Source of the DNA: Planctomycetota bacterium
GTDB lineage: Bacteria > Planctomycetota > Planctomycetia > Pirellulales > Pirellulaceae
Reading direction: 5' to 3'
Assembly (NCBI GenBank): GCA_029977825.1
Contig: JAPOKD010000005.1
Span: 1 to 33,755 of the forward strand
DNA: 33,755 nt
Made by a program: the position numbers and the translations under genes. Under the pieces are notes generated by a model that worked only from the letters and a program-made list of their open reading frames with translations, ran no database searches and had not been told where the DNA came from. Every line of letters begins with the position of its first letter. Position 1 is the stretch's first letter. Below, one piece after another: positions 27,019 to 33,755 of this stretch.

Positions 27019-29103
27019 ATGGCTATGAACCTTGAAACGGTCCTAAAAATTAAGGCTCAAGTCACAGGGAATGAACAGATCAGAACCCTTAGCGGGAGCA
27101 TGGGTACGCTCGACACCAACACGAAAAAAACAGCAACATCCTTTGGCAGGTTAAAGACCGCAACTTCAGGATTGACCGGTGTTTTAGCTAGCCTCGGGAT
27201 TGGTGCCCTTGCTACTAAATTTGGCGAAGCTGCCATCAAATCGCAAAGATTGCAAACAAGGGTCAACACGCTTGCCGGTCCGTTAGGAGAGGCTGGAGAC
27301 CTTTTAGCATTTGCCGCTGATGCCGCTGAAAAATATGGCATTGGTCAAAACACTGCAACTGCAGCAGTGGCCGACCTTTATGGAAGATTGAGGCCAACGG
27401 GAATTGGCCTAGATGAAATTAAAACAGCATTTGAAGGGGTTCAAAATGCTGCGGCAAGTGTAGGGTTGAGCGCTGCTGATACTGACGGCGTTTTGCTGCA
27501 GTTAAGTCAGGCTTTAGGCTCGGGCACATTGCAGGGTGACGAGTTCCGGTCTGTAATGGAAAGATTGCCAGCCGTAGGCCAAGCGTTAGCTGACAGTCTT
27601 GGCGTTTCAGTCGGCGAGTTGAAAAAGATGGGTGCTGATGGAAAGCTTACAACTGATGTTGTCTTGAATGCTTTAGACCAATTAAAAGACAAGGAGCCGC
27701 CGCCGCCGGATGCATATAAAAAATTCACTGCAGCAGTTGAAAATTTAAGCATTGCGTTCGGTGAGCAGCTTTTGCCTGCCTTCACTCCTTTAGTTGAATT
27801 GGCTACAAGGGCTTTAAGTATCTTTGGCCAGCTCCCTGGTCCTGTGCAAACTGTTGTTGTCGCTATTGCTGGCATTGCAGGCGCAGCGGTAATTATTGCA
27901 CCCCTGGCAACTGCCTTGGCCGGATTGGGCCCAATAATTACGGCGTTGGTCGGGGTAATTGGCCCTGCCATCACAGGTATTGTTGCTCTGTTGACTGGCC
28001 CCGTAGGTATCGCCATTGCTATCGGCGCAGTCCTTGCGGCTATCTATGTGTTCAGGGATGAGATCGGAGAATTTTTCGTAACGTTAGGTGAAGCGTTCGC
28101 TATTTTCGGTGAAACTCTCTATGACATTTTTGTTCAACCATTTATCGATGCGTTTCAAGCTGTTATTAGTTTTGTTGCTGATTCTTGGGTTGGCGAGTTG
28201 ATTGGAAAGATCGGCGGTGTCCTTACATGGTTTAAAGAAACATTTACAAGTATCACGGATTTGATTTTGTTTCCGTTCAGGCTGGCGAACAAAATGTTCA
28301 TGGATGCGTTTGTCGATCCAGTCGTCGATATGATTACCGGTGCTAGGGATGATCTAGGAAGTGCTTGGACAAAATTAGGAGAATTGCTCCTGGCTCCATT
28401 TGATGCCGCATTGGTTTTTGTGAATGACAAGTTTGTTGACCCGATCAAAAAAACAATCTCTGCATTAGCTTCAGGATTGTCTGAGGTTTGGAAAAAATTA
28501 AAAGATACATTTATTGGCCCATTTAAAGCAACTATTGATTTCCTGAGAGAAGGCTGGGCGACACTTCAAGAGGTTGTCAGCGCACCATTTATCGCGGCTG
28601 CAGAGATCATCAGAGAGGTGCTGAACAATGTCATCAGCGGAGTCGAAAACACAATTAACGGCGCAATCTCTGCAATCAATCGACTGATCGCTGGAGCCAA
28701 CAGAATCAGCGGCGTTGTTGGTATTCCAGCAATTCAGCAAATCAGCGCCGTTGAGCTGCCACGGTTTGCAAATGGTGGCTTAGTTACTGGTCCGACGATG
28801 GCGATCGTTGGCGAGGGGGGCCAGCCGGAATACATCATTCCGCAGAGCAAAGCTGATGGTTTTGCACAGAATTGGATGGCCGGAATCCGTGGTCCTGCTG
28901 CTATCCCACGTTTTGCTGATGGTGGCATGGTTGTCCCCGCAAATGCAAATGTCAGCATTCAGACCGGTCCAGTTACGCAGATGAATGGCACCAACTATGT
29001 CACTACGCAAGAAATGAGCGCAGCGGTACAGGCTGGCGTCAAACAAACGCTTGACCTTATCCGCAGAGACGGCAACACTAGGGCGAGTCTTGGGTTTGCA
29101 TGA
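27019..29103 (+). CDS. Tape measure protein
   Basis: This 694-residue protein sets tail length. The N-terminal region contains the tape-measure domain (ALGSGTLQGDEFRSVMERLP, AVGQALADSLGVSVGELKKM). The middle has long hydrophobic, membrane-active segments (VQTVVVAIAGIAGAAVIIAP and later GIVALLTGPVGIAIAIGAVL), followed by helical stretches. A C-terminal part has two GGLVTGPTMAIVGEGG / FADGGMVVPANAN loops typical of tape measures. The length predicts a tail of very roughly 100 nm from the usual 1.5 angstrom per residue. It overlaps the next gene (ATGATG). Confidence 0.95.
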   Translation: MAMNLETVLKIKAQVTGNEQIRTLSGSMGTLDTNTKKTATSFGRLKTATSGLTGVLASLGIGALATKFGEAAIKSQRLQTRVNTLAGPLGEAGDLLAFAADAAEKYGIGQNTATAAVADLYGRLRPTGIGLDEIKTAFEGVQNAAASVGLSAADTDGVLLQLSQALGSGTLQGDEFRSVMERLPAVGQALADSLGVSVGELKKMGADGKLTTDVVLNALDQLKDKEPPPPDAYKKFTAAVENLSIAFGEQLLPAFTPLVELATRALSIFGQLPGPVQTVVVAIAGIAGAAVIIAPLATALAGLGPIITALVGVIGPAITGIVALLTGPVGIAIAIGAVLAAIYVFRDEIGEFFVTLGEAFAIFGETLYDIFVQPFIDAFQAVISFVADSWVGELIGKIGGVLTWFKETFTSITDLILFPFRLANKMFMDAFVDPVVDMITGARDDLGSAWTKLGELLLAPFDAALVFVNDKFVDPIKKTISALASGLSEVWKKLKDTFIGPFKATIDFLREGWATLQEVVSAPFIAAAEIIREVLNNVISGVENTINGAISAINRLIAGANRISGVVGIPAIQQISAVELPRFANGGLVTGPTMAIVGEGGQPEYIIPQSKADGFAQNWMAGIRGPAAIPRFADGGMVVPANANVSIQTGPVTQMNGTNYVTTQEMSAAVQAGVKQTLDLIRRDGNTRASLGFA

Positions 29104-29615
29104 TGGCCAACTACGACATCATGTGTTTTTTGGAGTATTACTCGGACCGAACGAACATTGTTGATGGGAGCGGCAACCGAGTGCCGACGCGGCAGTGGCA
29201 AAACTTCTTCCCGACACCGCAAACACTGAGCATTGACTCGGCGGCCACTGGATCCTATGGCTACTTGCCATTTGAGATTGATGGATTTGGATCGACAGAA
29301 GCTAAGCAGATCAATGATCTGATGGTGAACGTTGCGGCATCTGCTGATGTTATGGACGTAAGCGAAGAAGCTATTGGCTCTGAGAATTATGTGATCGCAA
29401 GTCTTTACTTACAGACTGCAGGCTTCGACTCTTTCAATGCTGGCAGTGCTCAACTAATCGCAAGGTATGGAGGCAGCATTGAAAGCGTCTCGGCTAATGA
29501 CACAGCTGTCGACTGGACGATAAATCCAGCGATCAGTAAGATTGACGCACAGGTGCCTAGCAAAAAGATTTCTTCAGGCATGGTTCAATCTCCTTTCCTA
29601 TCTGGCTATGCATGA
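29100..29615 (+). CDS. Minor tail protein after the tape measure, 171 aa
   Basis: By position this is the gpM/distal-tail slot. The sequence (IMCFLEYYSDRTNIVDGSGN, WQNFFPTPQTLSIDSAATGS, YLPFEIDGFGSTEAKQINDL) is beta-rich with a repeated pattern of short strands, consistent with a tail-tip ring protein. I do not recognise a named family. The MM start has no clear Shine-Dalgarno; the second ATG three bases later is equally possible. The stop overlaps the start of the Cys-rich gene. Confidence 0.75.
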   Translation: MMANYDIMCFLEYYSDRTNIVDGSGNRVPTRQWQNFFPTPQTLSIDSAATGSYGYLPFEIDGFGSTEAKQINDLMVNVAASADVMDVSEEAIGSENYVIASLYLQTAGFDSFNAGSAQLIARYGGSIESVSANDTAVDWTINPAISKIDAQVPSKKISSGMVQSPFLSGYA

Positions 29616-29820
29616 AACCGAACGCTACGTCGCAGAGTGCTCGATTGAATGTGACGATGGATGTTGTGTTGACAACGTAAAGGTTTACAAAAGCGCTAAT
29701 GGTTGCAAGTACATCGACCCTGATGGGAACCAGCGGTGCATGGCGAAAATTTTAAAGGCAAAAATTTTCGTTCTTGCTCAGGAGTTCACTCCTGATTTTT
29801 TTGATAACTGCCCTACCTGA
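29608..29820 (+). CDS. Cysteine-rich 70-aa tail-module protein
   Basis: The internal ATG overlapping the previous stop (ATGCATGA) is chosen. The product, MHETERYVAECSIECDDGCC, then VDNVKVYKSANGCKYIDPDG and NQRCMAKILKAKIFVLAQEF, has seven cysteines, six in the first half. This could be a disulfide knot or a metal or iron-sulfur site. The neighbourhood corresponds to lambda gpL, which binds a cluster through C-terminal cysteines, but the proteins are not otherwise alike. Role and family are unknown. Confidence 0.7.
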   Translation: MHETERYVAECSIECDDGCCVDNVKVYKSANGCKYIDPDGNQRCMAKILKAKIFVLAQEFTPDFFDNCPT

Positions 29821-29825
29821 ACGCA

Positions 29826-31817
29826 ATGATCGGCTATCCCTATTTCTTTTTCCCCCGCTGGGGTGGCAGGCAACCGAAGGGTGAGGTCGGATCTCGGCAG
29901 ACGAATAAAGACAGCAGCCCTAACAGCAGCAAAAAACCATCCCCTGAAGTCAACAGGCCGCAAACCAAAGCAACTGGTGGTGACACCTTGCCGTTGGTTT
30001 TTGCCAAGAAGTCGTCAACTTGCGGCACTGGTGGAACTTGGGTCCAGCCACAGATCATCAAAAAAAGTGTTTGGAAAGGAAAGACTAAATACTTGACGGC
30101 AATTTCTCAAGGCAACCTGGCCGCGACGCCAACAGTCGCATCAATTTATTACAGAGGAGGTTCACTTTCGGGCAGCAGGTCAACCCCTAGCGTCACAAAA
30201 TTCTTTAAGAGCAACGCGGATCTAACAACAAATAAACTTGATTGTCCTATCACTGGCGAAGATTACTCTTGTCGTTTTGACCTAAAAACGATCGTTCTTG
30301 AGATCGCCGCTGGCGGATCAAGAGGATTTAAATCTTTCAGCATCCCTATTGGATATTATTATCAAGCAGTGATTTCAACTCACGGCTCAGGAGATACAAC
30401 AAACACGGCGCTTGAAATGCCAGGGACTGGTCTGCAGGTTATCGACCAAGACAGTGGAGATGACATCACAGACGATTGGTGGGATGCAAGGCCAGCGGAA
30501 CCAGAAACTACGACGTTCACCCGAAATGTTTCCGCTGCCGGATCTGCAACACCTTGTTCGCCAGTTGGATTCGTTTCAGACCCATTTCCCACTGATCTCT
30601 ACGGCCCCTGGAATGGCTACAGTGATGTGACTGGATACACCGGAAACAGAGTTTTTGTTTACAATCAAGTGACCGTCAATAATCAATACGACACAAGTGT
30701 CAGCGCAACCAATGGCACGCTTGATTATGTGAGGGCTGAATATAGGATCGCCGCAGTTGCAGATCCCAGCAGTCCACCAACAACGGACCCAATAACAAAT
30801 CAACCGACAGACTACACAAGCTTTGCCGACACATCATTTGTCGAGATCGCTGGGGATCTAGAAGATTACGAATCCACGGTTTCGACAGAGATCAGGCCGA
30901 AAAACGAACAAATCACAATGTTTGTGGAGGAGGGAATCAGCGTCACAAAATGGAGCGAACCAAAAAGTGGCGGAGTTTACACAACTGGATCGTCAAACAA
31001 GTTTGTTGATCTTGTGCTGTTCTTTTTTGAACTACTTAAGCGTCAGGATCCAGCATCAACAACGACTCTCGGGCAGGCTGTAGAAGAAAGCAATCTTCAG
31101 TCTTTGGCAGCCTTCGAGGATAATTATAAGCTTTGGTTCAATGGCGTGATTGAGCAGCAGGTCAACGCGATTGACTATGCATCGACGGTTGCCGAGTTTT
31201 TCCTCATGAGCTTCGTCTCAAGGAATGGAGTCTATACTTTGCGGCCGCTATTGCCATTGAATGGAAGCAATCAAATCGATGTCACGACTCTGACCCCATC
31301 GGCAACCTTTACTGATGACGACATCTTGCCTGGCTCGTTTGCCAAGCAATTCATTGACAATAATGAACGACGCGACGTGAATGCAAGCATTGCATGGAAT
31401 TACACAACTTGCGATGATATTGGATCAGAAAACTCTACGATTGTCCGATATTCCACGACAGCTATTGATGCGCCATTGATTCAGTTCGACATGACTGATT
31501 TTTGCACCCATATCGATCATGCGATCATCTATGGCAAATTCTTTTTAGCAAGACGCAAGCATTCGACACATCAAATTGCGTTTCAAGTCCCGATCCTGAC
31601 GTCTGAGTTAATCCCCACGCAAATCATTAAGGTCGTTCGTCAGCGTGTCACCAGCAGAGGTGATAATCGCACTGAAACCGAGTGGTATCAGGTTACAGAG
31701 GTAAGGCACAGCACGGACGGCATCAGCACAATCCAGGCGGCACACTTCCCGGTGAACGCTAGCAGCATTGCAAAAATCAGCGATGATGTGGTTAATGGCA
31801 GTTTCACCGTGGCCTGA
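29826..31817 (+). CDS. Tail tip / central hub protein (gpJ-like by position)
   Basis: This 663-residue protein occupies the place of the tail tip hub. Residues ~20-60 are a polar, disordered Ser/Lys/Pro region. From about 50 the section GGDTLPLVFAKKSSTCGTGG and WVQPQIIKKSVWKGKTKYLT resembles the start of gpJ-type hubs. Later parts (FVEIAGDLEDYESTVSTEIR, NKFVDLVLFFFELLKRQDPA, VAEFFLMSFVSRNGVYTLRP) resemble hub domains II-III. It joins the tube end to the fibre complex. Assignment rests on order, size and general pattern. Confidence 0.75.
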   Translation: MIGYPYFFFPRWGGRQPKGEVGSRQTNKDSSPNSSKKPSPEVNRPQTKATGGDTLPLVFAKKSSTCGTGGTWVQPQIIKKSVWKGKTKYLTAISQGNLAATPTVASIYYRGGSLSGSRSTPSVTKFFKSNADLTTNKLDCPITGEDYSCRFDLKTIVLEIAAGGSRGFKSFSIPIGYYYQAVISTHGSGDTTNTALEMPGTGLQVIDQDSGDDITDDWWDARPAEPETTTFTRNVSAAGSATPCSPVGFVSDPFPTDLYGPWNGYSDVTGYTGNRVFVYNQVTVNNQYDTSVSATNGTLDYVRAEYRIAAVADPSSPPTTDPITNQPTDYTSFADTSFVEIAGDLEDYESTVSTEIRPKNEQITMFVEEGISVTKWSEPKSGGVYTTGSSNKFVDLVLFFFELLKRQDPASTTTLGQAVEESNLQSLAAFEDNYKLWFNGVIEQQVNAIDYASTVAEFFLMSFVSRNGVYTLRPLLPLNGSNQIDVTTLTPSATFTDDDILPGSFAKQFIDNNERRDVNASIAWNYTTCDDIGSENSTIVRYSTTAIDAPLIQFDMTDFCTHIDHAIIYGKFFLARRKHSTHQIAFQVPILTSELIPTQIIKVVRQRVTSRGDNRTETEWYQVTEVRHSTDGISTIQAAHFPVNASSIAKISDDVVNGSFTVA

Positions 31818-32188
31818 TGGCTAACTTCCCATCCTTGGAACCGATGACGCGGGCTCTCGTATTGGGCGATTACCCGCAACAGATCTACAGAGGCGCAAGT
31901 GGTGGGGAGGTGCGATTCAAGCAGGGTAGCGATCGAGTCTCTCAGTCTCTAAGTCTTGGGTATGAATATCTGAGTGAATCGGAAGCGCAACAAATTCTTG
32001 ATCATTACGAGACGCAGCAGGGCAGCTTGATTGCCTTTGATCTTCCAAGCATTATTTGGTCTGGCTATACAACGCCACCTGTAAGTTCGTCCGATTATCA
32101 ATGGCGATACAGGTCTACCTTCCAAATCAGTAATGCTGGCCCGCTCAGCTACAACATCATGGTTGAGCTCGAAACAGTTCCGATCTAA
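31817..32188 (+). CDS. Tail protein, first of two tandem paralogues
   Basis: This 123-residue protein shares a framework with the next gene: FPSL-P, a GD-PQ motif, SLGYEYLSE, ILDHYETQQGSLIAFDL, then WSGYTTPPVSSSDYQWRYRS. The pairing suggests local duplication followed by divergence. Located between hub and fibre, it is probably part of the tip, perhaps connecting fibres. Its ATG overlaps the hub stop. The family is not named here. Confidence 0.72.
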   Translation: MANFPSLEPMTRALVLGDYPQQIYRGASGGEVRFKQGSDRVSQSLSLGYEYLSESEAQQILDHYETQQGSLIAFDLPSIIWSGYTTPPVSSSDYQWRYRSTFQISNAGPLSYNIMVELETVPI

Positions 32189-32190
32189 TC

Positions 32191-32691
32191 ATGGCTTTTC
32201 CTAGTCTTGTTCCGTCAGTAAGAACGTTTACGCCTGGCGACATTCCGCAAACAAGCCAGGCGAGCATGACTGGCGTGCGCACTGGATTCAGACGGGGCAA
32301 CCGGCGAACAGACCAAACGCTATCGCTGAGCTACACAAACCTGACAGAGACTCAGCTTAATCTGATCAAAGATCACTATATCGACAGGCAAGGTTCATTT
32401 GATATTTTCTTTTTGTCGTCATCAGTGTGGAGTGGCTACACAACACCACCGATCGCGCTGTTGAGCGATTATGCGTGGCGATATGCGGCCCCGCCAACGA
32501 TTGCTGATGGTGTCGTTGGTCGTTGGGGTGTTGAGGTCCAGCTCGTCGCGTATGCCATCGATATTGGTGATCTGGTGTTTGATGCTGAAAGTGCTAGCGC
32601 AACTCCTGCTAGAACTTACACTTTGAACGCAGGGGGAGCATCAGCAACACCGGCTAGGGATTACATCATCAACCCAATCGCAGCATCATGA
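32191..32691 (+). CDS. Tail protein, second tandem paralogue with a repeat tail
   Basis: Residues 1-120 repeat the plan of the preceding protein (FPSLVPSVRTFTPGDIPQTS, ending WSGYTTPPIALLSDYAWRYA). The added C-terminal 40 residues contain two copies of ASATPARxYxxN (ESASATPARTYTLNAGGASA), a low-complexity extension absent from its partner. Being directly before the fibre, it could be the adaptor that holds the fibre. Its stop overlaps the fibre ATG (ATGA). Confidence 0.72.
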   Translation: MAFPSLVPSVRTFTPGDIPQTSQASMTGVRTGFRRGNRRTDQTLSLSYTNLTETQLNLIKDHYIDRQGSFDIFFLSSSVWSGYTTPPIALLSDYAWRYAAPPTIADGVVGRWGVEVQLVAYAIDIGDLVFDAESASATPARTYTLNAGGASATPARDYIINPIAAS

Positions 32692-33755
32692 GCATTGAAC
32701 TGACCGCGCTTCAACAGCAACGCCGCGACACTGCTGCGAATTGGACTGGAGCTAATCCGACCTTACTGACTGGTGAGCTGGGATATGAAACCGACACCGG
32801 CAAATTTAAGATTGGCGATGGCTCGACAGCATGGACGAGTCTGAGTTATTTGCCGATCCCTGACGTCAATGGTCTGATTCCTATTGATCAGTTATTGCTG
32901 CCTGCAGGGACAGCGGCCGCACCATCACTGACCTTCACAGGTGATGTGAACACCGGAGTCTATTCATTGGGGGCGGATCAATTTGGGATCGCAACTGCTG
33001 GCACTGCAGCGCTGACGATTGATTCATCGCAGCGTGTGGGGGTCGGCACTATAAGTCCTAATGCAAACGCAAAACTTGCGGTTTCAAACAACAATGCTGA
33101 AACTTTTGAATTTCAAGTCGGTGTTACCGCAGGGAAAAATACACTTCTATCCTTTAACAGATCTACCTCTACCTGGGTTGAACAAAACTACATAGGATCG
33201 GCACATACCTTTAATATCTCAGGAAGCAGTAGTGAAAAAATGCGCCTCGACGGCTCCGGACGCCTCCTAGTGGGGACGTCTAGTGCAATCAGTGGAAGTA
33301 GCACAAACGATAATCTTCAGTTAGTAAATAGTGCAGGCTCAATTCTTAGTATTGCTACAAGTGACACAACTATTAGTAATGGCACCCGAATTGGTGAAAT
33401 TGAATTTTGGGGACAGCCTGGTTCGACGTGGGGTCATTTTGCCAGCATCACCGTAAAAGGAGATGCAACGGCTAATGCAAATGACAATCCAGGTCGCATT
33501 GAATTTTCTACCACTGCGGATGGTGCGTCATCACCAACCGAACGGATGAGAATTCTAAGCAACGGAATTATTCAGCATAACGTTTATGACCGCTGGCTGC
33601 GTTCTGACGGAACCACTAACTGTGGTTATATAGGACGCGCTGACCAAACAATTGCAGGTGGCGATACTGCAAACTTTGGCATCTCCACTGCTGGCGGCGA
33701 TCTTCTGTTTGGTTCTGGTGGCACAACCGAGCGGATGCGTATCGACAGCTCGGGC
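32688..33755 (+). CDS. Tail fibre, N-terminal part (continues at the window start)
   Basis: The ORF track lists no frame here because the gene runs off the end. The ATG overlaps the previous stop. The first 55 residues (ANPTLLTGELGYETDTGKFK, then IGDGSTAWTSL) form the attachment domain found at the start of Mtd-type and other phage adhesins. Fibre repeats follow (ALTIDSSQRVGVGTISP, KMRLDGSGRLLVGTSS, ERMRILSNG). The frame is in phase with the fibre part at base 1 through the 141-base overlap, giving 349 residues before the point at which the track's 590-residue ORF begins. Confidence 0.92.
   Translation, partial: MSIELTALQQQRRDTAANWTGANPTLLTGELGYETDTGKFKIGDGSTAWTSLSYLPIPDVNGLIPIDQLLLPAGTAAAPSLTFTGDVNTGVYSLGADQFGIATAGTAALTIDSSQRVGVGTISPNANAKLAVSNNNAETFEFQVGVTAGKNTLLSFNRSTSTWVEQNYIGSAHTFNISGSSSEKMRLDGSGRLLVGTSSAISGSSTNDNLQLVNSAGSILSIATSDTTISNGTRIGEIEFWGQPGSTWGHFASITVKGDATANANDNPGRIEFSTTADGASSPTERMRILSNGIIQHNVYDRWLRSDGTTNCGYIGRADQTIAGGDTANFGISTAGGDLLFGSGGTTERMRIDSSG
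33615..33755. repeat. Terminal direct repeat, right copy
   Basis: This is identical to the first 141 bases of the window. It lies wholly inside the fibre coding frame, so counting it once restores an intact gene and a genome of 33,614 bp. Confidence 0.95.

Noticed and set aside
1-33755. CRISPR array, tRNA, rRNA or insertion sequence
   Set aside because: No regularly spaced repeats, no recognisable tRNA or rRNA sequence and no transposase were seen. A dedicated tRNA scan was not possible here.
1-33755. Diversity-generating retroelement, suggested by the Mtd-like fibre N-terminal domain
   Set aside because: No reverse transcriptase is encoded and no template/variable repeat pair with adenine-specific changes was seen; the shared domain is only the attachment part.

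Overview
This window looks like one complete genome of a tailed phage with a long non-contractile tail (siphovirus-like), assembled as a circle and cut open inside its tail-fibre gene. The last 141 bases repeat the first 141 exactly. Joining the ends gives a circle or circularly permuted molecule of 33,614 bp and restores one uninterrupted 939-codon fibre frame. Several small proteins resemble, from memory, conserved small proteins of cyanophages of Synechococcus and relatives. These are the 39-aa basic peptide ending in KKIYRGQGK, the 42-aa, 45-aa and 63-aa proteins, and the dcd/GH19 pair. A picocyanobacterial host is therefore likely, but this is inference and no host-diagnostic gene such as a photosystem gene is present.

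Layout. The rightward late module runs from about 16.4 kb through the end, across the junction, to 4.4 kb. It holds terminase small and large subunits, a gpW-like connector, a lambda-gpB-like portal, a fused prohead protease and major capsid protein, head completion proteins, a possible head fibre, tail terminator, tail tube, tail chaperone with a -1 frameshift, tape measure, tail tip proteins, two tandem paralogues, the long fibre with a self-cleaving S74 chaperone domain, a terminator, small accessory genes, holin-like genes, a GH19 endolysin and a dCTP deaminase. From 4.4 to 7.6 kb there is a leftward cassette of tightly overlapping small genes, interrupted by a rightward pair ending in an HNH nuclease. 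From 7.8 to 10.3 kb a leftward replication/recombination operon encodes a DUF3310 protein, an SSB-like OB-fold protein, an excisionase-like HTH, a RecT annealase and a RecE-like PD-(D/E)XK nuclease. A divergent rightward block from 10.4 to 14.2 kb encodes an SF2 helicase, a VRR-NUC nuclease and a PrimPol-VapE replication protein. A 213-bp non-coding island follows, with a G-quadruplex-type motif inside an inverted repeat, a long hairpin and a perfect palindrome. It is the best candidate for an origin, packaging site or main operator. Next come a gpZ-like structural gene and a second HNH gene just before the terminase.

How it works together. Replication probably uses the PrimPol-VapE protein with helicase, nuclease and RecE/RecT/SSB-like annealing functions, because no family A/B DNA polymerase is present. 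Packaging uses a lambda gpA-type terminase, possibly with the neighbouring HNH nuclease. No integrase or recognisable lysogeny repressor was found, so a lytic life style is more likely even though two excisionase-like HTH proteins are present. The most interesting points are a dnaX-type slippery heptamer directly before the stop of the holin-like gene, the G-rich island beside the replication gene, the protease-capsid fusion with extra N-terminal domains, and a capsid-module protein sharing its N-terminal domain with the tail fibre. All calls come from reading the sequence; no database search was run.
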